Below are positions 33,641 to 43,036 of a DNA stretch of 64,000 nt, in pieces. Position 1 is the stretch's first letter, and every line of letters begins with the position of its first letter. Made by a program: the position numbers and the translations under genes. The notes under the pieces were generated by a model. That model did not search any database. It saw nothing but the letters and a program-made list of their open reading frames with translations, and was not told where the DNA came from. This DNA comes from FEN-1297 sp963834015. Its GTDB lineage: Bacteria > Bacteroidota > Ignavibacteria > Ignavibacteriales > Ignavibacteriaceae. The stretch is taken from the NCBI GenBank assembly GCA_963834015.1, contig CAWIAG010000004.1:1736001-1800000 (forward strand). Reading direction: 5' to 3'.

Positions 33641-34882
33641 ATGAAAATATATGTTGAATTTAACAAAATGGTATTAAGTATGATCCTGGTATTTTCTGTT
33701 TTGGCCGGAGCACAGAATAATATACTTAATAAATCTATCTGCGATTTCGGAGTGCTGCCTCAGAACAGCGGAGCAGAAAATAAAAAACATCTCCAGGAAG
33801 CTATTGATTGGGCATCGCCCAGAGGTGCGGCACTTTATGTAGAGCCATCGGAGGAACCGTATTGTGTAGACGGCGGTATTGTTTTAAAACAAAATGTCTC
33901 TTTAATCGGTGTGCACGGCCCGGTTGGAAGGTCAACCTGTGATATCGAAAAAAAGCACCCGGTTGGAAGTGTTTTCCAAATTGAGGATGAAAATGATCCG
34001 TTTATTATAGTAGAAGGCTCAACTCAAATACGCGGGATCCAGTTCTGGTATCCGAAACAAACATTTAATGATTCATCAAAGATTATTAAATATCAACCGA
34101 CTATTCAGGTGTCTCATAAAAATTCCGTGAAGGGAGTAACGCTTTCCTGTCTTACTTTCTATGGAGAGTATATTGCCATGGATTTTAATGCAAGTAAACA
34201 ATTTGCATGCGAACAGATTTTATTTGAACATTGCTACGGTTATCCTTTAAGCGGAGAGTTTATAAAAATTTGTTATTGTTATGATATTCCCCGTATTTTA
34301 CACTGCCATATTAATCCGGCAAACATGGCGTATTTAAACAGGAGTTTTCACAAAGAGGTTATTGATGCTGTAGTGGCCAAAGGGACTTATTCATACACAA
34401 TTAATACAACCGATAACGCAGTTGTTATGGATATTTTTTCATTCGGAACTTATGGAGGCATATATCTGGGTGAAGAGACTTACGGACAATTAACCAACTT
34501 TAATTTTGATTGTGTAGTTATCGGGATCCATAAACTGGGAAATAATTCAAAAAACCGTAATTGGATGATTGCACAGGGATCAATTATTTCAAATACCGGC
34601 GATAATCAAGAAAATGTTCATCCCATTGTGATTGAAGGCGTAGGGCATACATCACTTTCTAATGTGGAAGCTTTCTCAGGTAACAATTCTGCATTAACCA
34701 CATTTAGTAATTCACAGGACTATATCCTTGTGAAAGGGAATGAAAAACTTACTATTTCTATGTCGGGTTGCAGGATGTCTAACTATTTAGCCGACAAACC
34801 TATAACAATTGAAAATCCGAAGGCTGTAATTCAGGCTTCTGATTGTTTTGATAAAAATGGAAATCCGTTTAATATGCATTAA
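33641..34882 (+). CDS. Secreted beta-helix (pectate-lyase-like) protein
   Basis: This 413-aa protein has a signal peptide (MVLSMILVFSVLAGAQ) and the opening of pectate-lyase-superfamily proteins: the CDFGVLPQNSGAENKKHLQEAID stretch corresponds to the 'dfGA..dG..Dnt.alqkAid' pattern. Repeated short strands such as SVKGVTLSCLTFYGEY and SLSNVEAFSGNNSALTTF fit a right-handed parallel beta-helix. No catalytic Asp pair typical of GH28 could be assigned. It may bind or cleave a polysaccharide alongside the GH92 enzyme. Family level only. Confidence 0.65.
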   Translation: MKIYVEFNKMVLSMILVFSVLAGAQNNILNKSICDFGVLPQNSGAENKKHLQEAIDWASPRGAALYVEPSEEPYCVDGGIVLKQNVSLIGVHGPVGRSTCDIEKKHPVGSVFQIEDENDPFIIVEGSTQIRGIQFWYPKQTFNDSSKIIKYQPTIQVSHKNSVKGVTLSCLTFYGEYIAMDFNASKQFACEQILFEHCYGYPLSGEFIKICYCYDIPRILHCHINPANMAYLNRSFHKEVIDAVVAKGTYSYTINTTDNAVVMDIFSFGTYGGIYLGEETYGQLTNFNFDCVVIGIHKLGNNSKNRNWMIAQGSIISNTGDNQENVHPIVIEGVGHTSLSNVEAFSGNNSALTTFSNSQDYILVKGNEKLTISMSGCRMSNYLADKPITIENPKAVIQASDCFDKNGNPFNMH

Positions 34883-35231
34883 AATATTAAAAATTGAATT
34901 ATTTAGAAAATAAAATTATTTACGGTAATATGCCATTTTAATGAATTGTTTAAGTTCCCATGTATTGTACTTAAACACCTGTTTTTTTAGATGTGTACCA
35001 GCAAACCATTAAATGAAAATTTATTTTTCATTATGAAAAATCTAAAATATTAAATATGCTCAAGTAATTATAACTTTTGTAATTGTTTTAATTTTTTGTG
35101 ATTTTTATAAAATAACGACCAGAAATAATATTAAATACCGGGATTAACTCCGTGCGGGTAATAATTCCGGCAAAACAAACAGATAAGATTTATTTATAAA
35201 CTTAATTAAAGTAAGCAGTTCGGAGGAATGA
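34883..35231. other. Gene-free spacer before the permease
   Basis: A 349-bp AT-rich stretch with no coding signal on either strand. It presumably contains the promoter of the sugar permease-kinase-isomerase set, but no motif could be assigned. The bases GGAGG (35222-35226) lie just before the permease ATG and may act as a ribosome binding site. Confidence 0.4.
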
Positions 35232-36488
35232 ATGAAGAGAAACTATTATATAGTGGTCTTAATTTTTCTTGTATTTTTTGTCATTTCTCTGATAACGAAC
35301 ATTTTGGGTTCGCTTAACCCGGACATGATTACAAGCTTCCACCTGAGCCTTACACTTTCAGCATTCCTGCCTTTTGCATTTTTTATTGCATACGGAGTAA
35401 TGTCCATCCCGGCAGGAATTCTTGTTGAAAAATATAAAGAAAAAAAAATAATGTTTGCTGCTTTTTTCATAGCATTCATCGGGGCTTTGATGTTTTCTTT
35501 ATTGCCGTATTACCTAGTATTTTTACCATCGCTTTTTTTAATGGGAGCCGGTATGGCAATGCTTCAGGTTGCGATCAATCCGTTATTAAGAGTTTCCGGA
35601 GGAGAAGAACATTTTGCGTTTAATTCAGTATTAGCTCAACTGATGTTTGGGGGAGCGTCATTTCTTGCACCTATGCTTTTAACATATTTAGTTTCAAATC
35701 TAAATAGTACCAAGTCAAATAATGCAGTTAAGAAAATTTTTTCGGGCATAGTGCCTGCAGGTATAACCTGGGTATCGTTGTACTGGGTATTTTCAATCGT
35801 GCTGCTTTTAATGGTTATCATCGTGTTTGTATCGAAATTCCCCGAGGTTGATAGAAATGAGGATGAAAAATCAGGCAACTGGTCCACGCATGCAAACTTA
35901 TTTAAAAATAAAACGGTAGTTTTATATTTCATAGGTATTTTTACTTATGTTGGAACCGAACAGGGAGTTTCATACTGGATATCAAAATTTCTTTTTACCT
36001 ATCATAATTACGATCCTATCAGTACCGGAGCATCTATTGTCGGACGGTTTTGGGGCATGATGTCGATTGGTTGTTTACTCGGGTTAGGATTATTGAAATT
36101 ATTTGACAGCAGAAAGATATTGAGAGTAGCCGTAATTTTTGCAGCAATATTATTAGCGGCTGCATTATACGGCCCGGGTAACATTGCGCTGATTGCTTTC
36201 CCAATGGTCGGGTTCTCTTTGTCAGTAATGTGGTCGATAGTATTTTCGTTAGCACTTAACTCGGTTGACAGCCACCACGGATCTTTTGCAGGAATTTTAT
36301 GTACTGCAATTATCGGTGGCGCTGTGGTACAGATATTAATCGGATGGCTGGGCGATACATTCGGTTTAAGAGCAGGAATGTCTTTTGTTTTTGTTACGCT
36401 TGCATACATATTCAGCATAGGGATCTGGGCAAAACCTTTAATTGCAAATGAAACAATAAAAACAAAGAAACCGGTATCGGGAAAATAG
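35232..36488 (+). CDS. FHS-family MFS sugar:H+ symporter
   Basis: This 418-aa membrane protein has about twelve helices and resembles the fucose/glucose/galactose symporter branch. Features are NILGSLNPDMITSFHLSL in helix 1 and the loop after it, FFIAYGVMSIPAGILVEKYKEKK spanning helix 2 and the MFS loop motif, GMAMLQVAINPLLR in helix 4 and EQGVSYWISKFL in helix 7. Inner membrane, presumably importing a hexose or 6-deoxyhexose released by the extracellular glycosidases. GGAGG lies 5 bp before the ATG. The downstream kinase and isomerase genes suggest mannose or a similar sugar. Confidence 0.85.
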   Translation: MKRNYYIVVLIFLVFFVISLITNILGSLNPDMITSFHLSLTLSAFLPFAFFIAYGVMSIPAGILVEKYKEKKIMFAAFFIAFIGALMFSLLPYYLVFLPSLFLMGAGMAMLQVAINPLLRVSGGEEHFAFNSVLAQLMFGGASFLAPMLLTYLVSNLNSTKSNNAVKKIFSGIVPAGITWVSLYWVFSIVLLLMVIIVFVSKFPEVDRNEDEKSGNWSTHANLFKNKTVVLYFIGIFTYVGTEQGVSYWISKFLFTYHNYDPISTGASIVGRFWGMMSIGCLLGLGLLKLFDSRKILRVAVIFAAILLAAALYGPGNIALIAFPMVGFSLSVMWSIVFSLALNSVDSHHGSFAGILCTAIIGGAVVQILIGWLGDTFGLRAGMSFVFVTLAYIFSIGIWAKPLIANETIKTKKPVSGK

Positions 36489-36522
36489 ATTGATTTCACA
36501 AATAGTTTAAGATAATGAAAAT

Positions 36523-36648
36523 ATGCCGTTGATAAATTTAAAAGATACTTTCGCAGATACAGATTTAGGCGACTATGAAGCGGGGATATTAAAAGCAGTT
36601 GATACGTTGTGCATCAGATCAATTTTAAGAGTTAAGAAGAAAGTATAA
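36523..36648 (+). pseudogene. Remnant resembling the N-terminus of a class II aldolase
   Basis: A 41-aa reading begins MPLINLKDTFADTDLGDY and continues with a pattern of A-G, V-D and I-L at the spacing of class II fructose/tagatose-bisphosphate aldolases, which start 'MPLvnlkeil.da...Y.vGafNv.d...l.ail'. The active-site part is absent. It lies between the permease and the PfkB kinase, where a lost aldolase gene would fit the pathway. Alignment was made from memory, so this is tentative. Confidence 0.35.
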
Positions 36649-36701
36649 AAGAAGCCCTATGGAAAAAATTCATTTGTTCAATGGCAATTTTAAAAGTATA
36701 A

Positions 36702-37667
36702 ATGAGGTTAACCATGCATGAAGTAACATGTCTCGGGATAATCGTAGCTGATGTAATTGCAAGAACAGTAAACGCACTGCCGCAGGAAGGTAAACTTGAT
36801 CTTATAGACCAGCTTGAACTGCATCTTGGAGGATGTGCGTCAAATGCGGCAGTTGATCTTGAAAAGATTGGAATAAAAACAGCAGTAATCGGAAGGGTTG
36901 GGGAGGATGGATTTGGTTCCTTTGCAATAAATGAAATGAAGCTTAACAATGTTAATGTTGAAGGTATAACAGTAAGTAATATAAGTAAAACTTCTGCTTC
37001 GGTTGTTTCGGTTCATTCAAACGGAGAGCGATCTTTCCTGCATCATATAGGGGCAAATGCAGATTTTGTAACTGATGATATTAACTATCCAATTATATTT
37101 AAATCAAAAATATTATTTATTGCCGGTGCATTGCTAATGCCGCGCTTTGACGGCATCCCTTCATCAGAAGTATTAAAAGCTGCACAGGAAGCAAAAATAA
37201 TAACAGTAATGGACACTGCCTGGGATTCAACAGGTAAATGGATGCAGAAAATTAAGCCATGTTTACCGTATCTGGATTATTTCATGCCGAGCCTTGAAGA
37301 AGCTGAAATGATATCGGGTAAAAGCAAGCCTGAAGATATTGCCGATGTATTCCTGGAGGCAGGAGTAAAAACAGCTGTAATAAAACTCGGTTCCAAGGGC
37401 TGTTATATTAAGAATAAATCAAATGAACAATATAATATTGGAGCATTCTTGGGAATTAAAACAGTTGATACAACGGGAGCCGGAGATTCATTTGCCGCCG
37501 GATTTATAACGGGAATACTCCGCGGATGGGATATTCCGGCGTGCGGTGAATTCGCCAATGCTGTGGGGGCACATTGTGTTATGAAAGTAGGAGCTACATC
37601 AGGGATAAAAAAATTTGATGAGATAATGGATTTTATAAATTCAAATAAAAAAAGAAATGTAAAATGA
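36702..37667 (+). CDS. PfkB/ribokinase-family sugar kinase
   Basis: This 321-aa protein has the PfkB motifs HLGGCASNAAVDLEKIG with GRVGEDGFG (substrate and lid side) and DTTGAGDSFAAGF with the catalytic Asp near residue 261. No membrane or signal segment, so cytoplasmic. It overlaps the lyxose-isomerase-like gene by 4 nt (ATGA), so the two are translationally coupled. This implies phosphorylation of the isomerase product, for example fructose or xylulose (inference). An alternative start is Met5 at 36714, which fits the family N-terminus better. Confidence 0.87.
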   Translation: MRLTMHEVTCLGIIVADVIARTVNALPQEGKLDLIDQLELHLGGCASNAAVDLEKIGIKTAVIGRVGEDGFGSFAINEMKLNNVNVEGITVSNISKTSASVVSVHSNGERSFLHHIGANADFVTDDINYPIIFKSKILFIAGALLMPRFDGIPSSEVLKAAQEAKIITVMDTAWDSTGKWMQKIKPCLPYLDYFMPSLEEAEMISGKSKPEDIADVFLEAGVKTAVIKLGSKGCYIKNKSNEQYNIGAFLGIKTVDTTGAGDSFAAGFITGILRGWDIPACGEFANAVGAHCVMKVGATSGIKKFDEIMDFINSNKKRNVK

Positions 37668-38209
37668 CAAATAAAACCGAACTTGAATATGCAAGAAGCA
37701 GGGCTTTGAATTACTTCCTAAAGGCTAAAATAACTCTTTCTGAGAAAGAAAAAGAAAACATTGAAGTAGCCGATTTTGGACTAAACAGGTTAAATGAAAT
37801 AGGCCTTCAAATTCTTGTCTATGTAAATACAGAAAGGTGCTGTGCCAAAGAGCTTGTCCTTTTCCCTTATCAAATATGCCCTGAGCACCGTCATCCGGAT
37901 ATCAATGGAATCCAGGGAAAAGAGGAAACATTCAGATGCCGGTTCGGGAAAGTGTACTTATATATTGACGATGAGCCTTCAGAAAACATTTCTGCTGTTA
38001 TTCCAAAAGATAAACAGAATAGTTTTACCGTAAAACACGAAATAATTCTTAATCCCGGCGATCAATATACACTTAAACCCGGAATCCTTCACTGGTTTCA
38101 GGCTGGCTCAAAAGGTGCAGTAGTATCGGAATTTTCGACCAGGAGCAGCGATGAATCTGATTACTTTACCGACCCTGAAATAAAAAGAATACCTGAAATT
38201 GAATATTAA
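37664..38209 (+). CDS. D-lyxose/D-mannose ketol-isomerase-like cupin
   Basis: This 181-aa cupin matches D-lyxose ketol-isomerases. The metal site is visible as E74-H75-R-H77-P, GKEETFRCRFG (Glu88) and LKPGILHWFQAG (His143). Known enzymes interconvert D-lyxose/D-xylulose and also D-mannose/D-fructose. With a GH92 alpha-mannosidase, a sugar permease and two sugar kinases nearby, conversion of mannose to fructose is the likely job here. Coupled to the upstream PfkB kinase by a 4-nt overlap. Confidence 0.82.
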   Translation: MTNKTELEYARSRALNYFLKAKITLSEKEKENIEVADFGLNRLNEIGLQILVYVNTERCCAKELVLFPYQICPEHRHPDINGIQGKEETFRCRFGKVYLYIDDEPSENISAVIPKDKQNSFTVKHEIILNPGDQYTLKPGILHWFQAGSKGAVVSEFSTRSSDESDYFTDPEIKRIPEIEY

Positions 38210-38272
38210 AAATACATAAAAACCCGAAAAGCGATTTTAAATAGCCTGATTTTAAAATAATACGGATATAAA

Positions 38273-39133
38273 ATGGGAATACTTGGTATTGATATTGGTG
38301 GCACGAATATTCGTACCGGATTGGTAGAAGACAATAAATTAGTTAAGGTTGAATCCATTGAGGTACCCAAAAGCGGTACTAAAGATGAAATAATTAATAA
38401 CATAGTTACAATGATCCAAAAGTTCAGCACTAAAAAGATAAATGGAATAGGCATAGGTGTACCAAGCGTGGTTGACATTGAAAAAGGTATTGTATATGAT
38501 GTTCAGAACATTCCTTCATGGAAAGAAGTTCATCTTAAGAAAATATTAGAAAAAGAGTTTAAGGTTCCCGTCTATATTAACAATGATGCCAACTGCTTTG
38601 CGGCGGGTGAGAAATATTTCGGCAGCGTGAAAAAGTATAAGAATATTATCGGCTTAATAATTGGTACGGGGCTTGGTGCGGGTATTATAGTTAACAATCA
38701 ATTATACTCGGGAAATAATTGCGGAGCCGGCGAATTCGGGATGATACCCTTTAAAAATAATAATTATGAATATTACTGCTGCGGCCAGTATTTTAATAAT
38801 GAATTTGGTAAATCGGGTGAAGAGATTTTAGCAAGTGCTGAAAAAGGTAATCGCCTTGCTTTAAAAATATTCGACGAATATGGTTCTAATTTAGGCGAAG
38901 CCATTAAAATGATTATGTATGCCTTAGATCCCGAAGTAATTATTCTTGGGGGATCAGTTAGTAAATCATATAAATTTTTCGAAAAAGTAATGTGGAAATC
39001 GATAAAAAGATTCGCATATGCAAAATCCGCTGCCAAAATAAAAATTGAAGTTTCTAAAGTGAAACATATTGCCATTCTGGGAGCTGCCGCAATATACCTG
39101 GATGTGCAGGAAAAGAACTCAATAATAAATTGA
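38273..39133 (+). CDS. ROK-family sugar kinase with degenerate zinc motif
   Basis: This 286-aa protein starts GILGIDIGGTNIRTGLV (ATP-phosphate loop DIGGTN) and has VYINNDANCFAAGE with the catalytic Asp, GLIIGTGLGAG, and the stretch GAGEFGMIPF where ROK proteins coordinate zinc. The usual CxCGxxGCxE is reduced to YYCCGQYFNN, so zinc binding is doubtful. No DNA-binding domain, so a kinase rather than a repressor. Glucokinase, fructokinase and mannokinase specificity cannot be distinguished by eye. It follows the isomerase gene by 63 bp, probably in the same transcript. Confidence 0.85.
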   Translation: MGILGIDIGGTNIRTGLVEDNKLVKVESIEVPKSGTKDEIINNIVTMIQKFSTKKINGIGIGVPSVVDIEKGIVYDVQNIPSWKEVHLKKILEKEFKVPVYINNDANCFAAGEKYFGSVKKYKNIIGLIIGTGLGAGIIVNNQLYSGNNCGAGEFGMIPFKNNNYEYYCCGQYFNNEFGKSGEEILASAEKGNRLALKIFDEYGSNLGEAIKMIMYALDPEVIILGGSVSKSYKFFEKVMWKSIKRFAYAKSAAKIKIEVSKVKHIAILGAAAIYLDVQEKNSIIN

Positions 39134-39335
39134 ATAATAAAAATTATGATTCTTATACATTGCCGCATTGATAATTAATTCAGGGCGGCAAGCTAAATAT
39201 TGAATTATCAGAGAACGCAAAAGAGTAGATTTTAGGGAAGTGTAACGTGAAGTTAACAAAATTACCGTTTTTTATAAATTTTAATATGAATTAGGTAAAT
39301 TTAGTTAATGTATAAATTTTAATAACAGGTTAAGC

Positions 39336-39884
39336 ATGAAAAAACATTTGTAATTTTAGTTTTGCTAATATTTACATACACTGCGTGGGCACAGCCAATA
39401 CGCCGGGCGGAATATCCGCGTCCTCAATTTGAGCGGAGTACGTGGATAAATCTTAACGGTACCTGGACTTATTCGTTTTATTTTGGTAATTCCGGCAAAA
39501 ACAGGAATTTACAGGATAGTAAAGGTTTTGATGATAAAATTATTGTTCCTTTCTACCCGGAAAGTAAATTGCCCGGTGTTGAGCACAAAGACTTTATAAA
39601 TAATATGTGGTACCAGCGTAAGATTTCAATTCCTGCCGGCTGGAGCAATAAAAATATCTTATTGAATTTCGGAGCAGTTTACTATCTGACCGAAGTTTAT
39701 ATCGACGGCAAATTTATAGGCCGGCACTTCGGAGGGACGTCTTCATCAAAAAGTATTTGAAAAACGTTTTCACTACTGGGCAGATAAACTTGGTTACCTG
39801 ACCTGGAGCGAGTTCTCAAGTTGGGGATCAGATTATAATAATGTAGAATATTATGAATAGTCTGCAGCATGGTTAAAGGTTTGA
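39336..39884 (+). pseudogene. Decayed GH2 glycosidase gene
   Basis: From 39362 the reading gives RRAEYPRPQFERSTWINLNGTW and VYIDGKFIGRHFGGTSS, the sugar-binding N-terminal domain of GH2 beta-galactosidases. Just after position ~39740 the frame shifts to HQKVFEKRFHYWADKLG and TWSEFSSWGSDYNN, which belong to the catalytic TIM barrel several hundred residues on, so a large internal segment is missing. A stop follows at 39858 with SAAWLK readable after it. The signal peptide (KKTFVILVLLIFTYTAWAQ) is restored if the six-A run at 39339-39344 had seven A. At least three lesions: a true pseudogene. Confidence 0.85.
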
Positions 39885-40204
39885 AATACTCTACAATTAT
39901 TTTGAATCTTTTCATCGAAGTTCAGTTTAAAAGCAATTTTAAAGCTTAATATTATAAAATTGCGTTCGATGTCCAGATAAAATAGATGAATCAAACGAAA
40001 ATATTTTGTCAAAAAAAATGTGCTGATTTTGTAGAAAAATAAATTTGCCAAACGAATCAAATTTTATTGCCGGAATACAGAAGTACCTCTGCAGCACTAT
40101 GATCCAGGCAGGTAGATTTAAATCAATAAAAAAAATGATGCTTATAAAGTAATTTAAGCTCATACTAAAGGAAGTGTGAAACATAGTTAAAAACTCTTAG
40201 TATT

Positions 40205-40242
40205 TCCTCTCTTTGTTTTTAACTATCGAGAGGATTTTTTTT
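40205..40242 (+). terminator. Rho-independent terminator-like hairpin
   Basis: TCCTCTC (40205-40211) pairs with GAGAGGA (40228-40234) across a 16-nt AT-rich loop and is followed by eight T. It lies downstream of the GH2 pseudogene and upstream of the DUF1080 gene. The long loop makes it moderate in strength. Confidence 0.5.
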
Positions 40243-40368
40243 AAGACCGGGTGTTGAAGCAATCTTATTTATAGCATACATTATTAGAGAGAATTTTAAA
40301 TTTTAAATACTATATCTCTATTTATTAAACAATTATTAAATAATGAAAAAACAGATATAAAAATTATA

Positions 40369-41763
40369 TTGGGAAAAATGATGAGAAATCTAAACGCCAT
40401 ATTATGTGTAATTCTAATTTGCATAAGCTTACACGCCGGCGACAAGGGATGGACAAATTTATTTAATGGCAAAAATCTTGACGGTTGGAAAGTATTAAAC
40501 GGTACTGCAGAATTTAAGGCTGAAAACGGCTGTATTATTGGGATATATAAACCCAATACACAAAATACTTTTTTGGCAACGACGAAGAATTATGAAAATT
40601 TTATTCTTGAATTAGAAGTAAAAATGGATACGTCATTAAACTCCGGAGTGCAGATCAGGAGCAGTTGCCAGGCGGATTATAGAAACGGGGTTGTTCACGG
40701 AGACCAGGTGGAAATAGACGGGTCTTCACGTGCATGGAGCGGCGGTATTTATGATGAGCAGGGCAGAGGATGGTTATATAATCTTGAGTGTAATCAAAAT
40801 GCTAAAGCCGCATATAAAAACGGGAAATGGAATAAATATCATATCGAAGCTATCGGGAATAATATCCGCGTTTGGATTAACGGAATTCAGACGGCAGATC
40901 TTGTAGACGATACTGCCTTAAGCGGATTTATTGCATTACAGATACATAGTATTGATAATAATATTAATACCGACCGCACTGTCCAATTTAAAAACTTAAG
41001 AATGAAGTCAACGAATCTTGACAAAGAGAAACGCCCCGAATCAAATAAAATTCCCCAAATAAGTTTTCTTAAGAACAAACTTACAGAAAGAGAAAAAAAA
41101 GAAGGATGGAAATTACTATGGGACGGTAAAACAACAAACGGCTGGCGCGGTGCAAAATTGGATCACTTTCCTGAAAAAGGATGGCATGTTACTGATGGAA
41201 TTCTAACAGTAGAAAAAAGCGGCGGATATGAATCAAGAAACGGCGGGGATATTGTAACCATAATGAAATACAAGAATTTTGAACTGGAAGCTGACTTTTT
41301 GTATACCAGGGGTGCCAACAGCGGGATAAAATATTTTGTTGATACGGATTTAAATGACGGGCCGGGTTCGGCGATAGGCTGTGAATACCAGATACTTGAT
41401 GATGATGTTCATCCCGATGCAAAACTGGGTGTAAACGGCAACAGGACATTAGCTTCGCTTTACGATCTAATCCCGGCTAATGCTCTTATTTATTCCCCGC
41501 ATGAAACCACACCTAAACGTGTAAATAAGTATGGCTGGAACAGGGCTAAAATAGTGGTTGAAGGAAACCATGTTGTTCACTATTTAAATGGAATTAAATT
41601 GGTTGAATATGTTCGCGGAACACAGATGTGGAGAGCGCTTGTTGCATACAGTAAGTACAAGAAATGGCCGAATTTTGGCGAACATGAATATGGCAATATT
41701 TTGCTTCAGGACCATGGTGATGAAGTATCGTTTAAAAACATTAAAATTCGTGAGTTGAAGTAA
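40369..41763 (+). CDS. Secreted double-DUF1080 (3-keto-disaccharide hydrolase-type) protein
   Basis: This 464-aa protein has a signal peptide (LNAILCVILICISLHAG) and two copies of the DUF1080/LamG-like fold. Copy 1 (about 24-205) has GWTNLFNGKNLDGWKV, SGVQIRSSC and AYKNGKWNKYHIEAIGNNIRVWINGI. Copy 2 (about 240-463) has GWKLLWDGKTTNGWRG, ANSGIKYFVD, EYQILDD and NRAKIVVEGNHVVHYLNGIKLVEY. DUF1080 proteins include enzymes cleaving 3-keto-glycosides produced by Gfo/Idh/MocA oxidation; two such oxidoreductases are in this window. Periplasmic by inference. An in-frame Met at 40381 is an alternative start. Confidence 0.85.
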   Translation: MGKMMRNLNAILCVILICISLHAGDKGWTNLFNGKNLDGWKVLNGTAEFKAENGCIIGIYKPNTQNTFLATTKNYENFILELEVKMDTSLNSGVQIRSSCQADYRNGVVHGDQVEIDGSSRAWSGGIYDEQGRGWLYNLECNQNAKAAYKNGKWNKYHIEAIGNNIRVWINGIQTADLVDDTALSGFIALQIHSIDNNINTDRTVQFKNLRMKSTNLDKEKRPESNKIPQISFLKNKLTEREKKEGWKLLWDGKTTNGWRGAKLDHFPEKGWHVTDGILTVEKSGGYESRNGGDIVTIMKYKNFELEADFLYTRGANSGIKYFVDTDLNDGPGSAIGCEYQILDDDVHPDAKLGVNGNRTLASLYDLIPANALIYSPHETTPKRVNKYGWNRAKIVVEGNHVVHYLNGIKLVEYVRGTQMWRALVAYSKYKKWPNFGEHEYGNILLQDHGDEVSFKNIKIRELK

Positions 41764-42373
41764 ATTTTAATAAGGTTTGATTATTTTAACTTCATAAAAA
41801 ACAGTTACTGGTTGATTCATTATAATACGCAGGCTCTCACAGAGTAAATTCAGAGTGAGCGCCTTTATTATGGAGATCAAGAAGGAAGTAAAAAAGGATA
41901 CAACCCGATGAAACCGGGTAGAAATTCGCATTATATGATAATTGCATTTGTAAGGGATTTCATAAGGATTACGCATCGTAGTCCCGGTATACCCTTGGTG
42001 GGCCGCCCATTTTATTGAATAGGATTAAAATTTTTTTACAGAGGCGCCGAGAAGGAAGTTAAATTAAATGCCTCACTTCTTAATAATTTGTCGCTTAAAT
42101 ATTAATTGTTTGCCCTGAATAATAGTTTTTATGATGAAAGTTATCCTGCCGGAAATCCTTTCTTTTGCCCATTCCTATAAAAATTCTTGTAATTAATTAA
42201 TAATTTGAGCAAATTTAAAAATTCAAAATGAGTTCTGAAGTTATAATCGGAATCCTGCATCCGGAAATTTTCAAAGAATCCGTTAGCAAAAGGCTTTAAT
42301 AAAGTTTTTGGCCTGTAGAATTTAAAATTATCAACATGTTTCAATTTTTAAATAATTAGATAGAGGAGAGATA
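41764..42373. other. Gene-free spacer
   Basis: 610 bp with no convincing gene, RNA or repeat. Short readings on either strand have random-like composition. The GAGGAGAG sequence just before the next ATG (42363-42370) may be a ribosome binding site. Confidence 0.45.
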
Positions 42374-43036
42374 ATGAGCAAAGTAATAAAATTCGGCGAG
42401 GATGTTGAAGGATATAACATCCCTGTATTAAATGAACGTGAAGTAAGGGCATCCGCTGGAATATTTTTTTTAGCTATGTTTATTTCATTAATGCTGGTAA
42501 TATATAATAACAATTTTGTACCTATAAAGTATCTTATAACTATATTTTTAACGGATTTTATAATCCGGGTTTTCATTAATCCAAAATTTTCACCATCATT
42601 AATAATCGGGCGCTTGATTGTCGGCAATCAATCCCCTGAATTTGTCGGCGCCCGGCAAAAAAAATTTTCCTGGATAATTGGAATAGTATTATCTTCCATA
42701 ATGTTCATTTTCCTGGTAGTAGTAAATGCATTCAGCCCTATTACTGGTATAATCTGCCTTACTTGCCTGATATTCTTATTCTTCGAATCCGCATTTGGTA
42801 TTTGCTTAGGATGTAAGGTTTATTCAATGATCTATAAAGAAAAAGCTCAATATTGTCCGGGTGAAGTTTGTGACGTAAAATCAAGAAAAGATATTCAAAA
42901 AACTTCCGGGATTCAGTTATTGATTGTTTTCGGGTTTATTATATACATTTTACTTGCCGCATTTTTATTCAGTAGTAATTTTAATAAGAAACCATATGAT
43001 TTGTTTGGAATTTATAAATCCGCACAAACTAAATAG
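42374..43036 (+). CDS. DUF4395 membrane protein
   Basis: This 220-aa protein has about four to five hydrophobic segments and the landmarks of DUF4395: VPVLNEREVRA-like opening (IPVLNEREVRASAG), FVGARQKKFSWIIG in the middle, and FGICLGCKVYSMIY with two cysteines at the end of the fourth helix; a further cysteine pair occurs in AQYCPGEVC. Function is unknown; the family often occurs near thioredoxin or sulfur-transfer proteins. Preceded by GAGGAGAG, an unusually good ribosome binding site for this genome. Confidence 0.8.
   Translation: MSKVIKFGEDVEGYNIPVLNEREVRASAGIFFLAMFISLMLVIYNNNFVPIKYLITIFLTDFIIRVFINPKFSPSLIIGRLIVGNQSPEFVGARQKKFSWIIGIVLSSIMFIFLVVVNAFSPITGIICLTCLIFLFFESAFGICLGCKVYSMIYKEKAQYCPGEVCDVKSRKDIQKTSGIQLLIVFGFIIYILLAAFLFSSNFNKKPYDLFGIYKSAQTK

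Noticed and set aside
41960..42020. Possible tRNA-like GC-richer stretch
   Set aside because: No cloverleaf with a T-loop GTTCRA sequence could be formed; no tRNA was found anywhere in the window.
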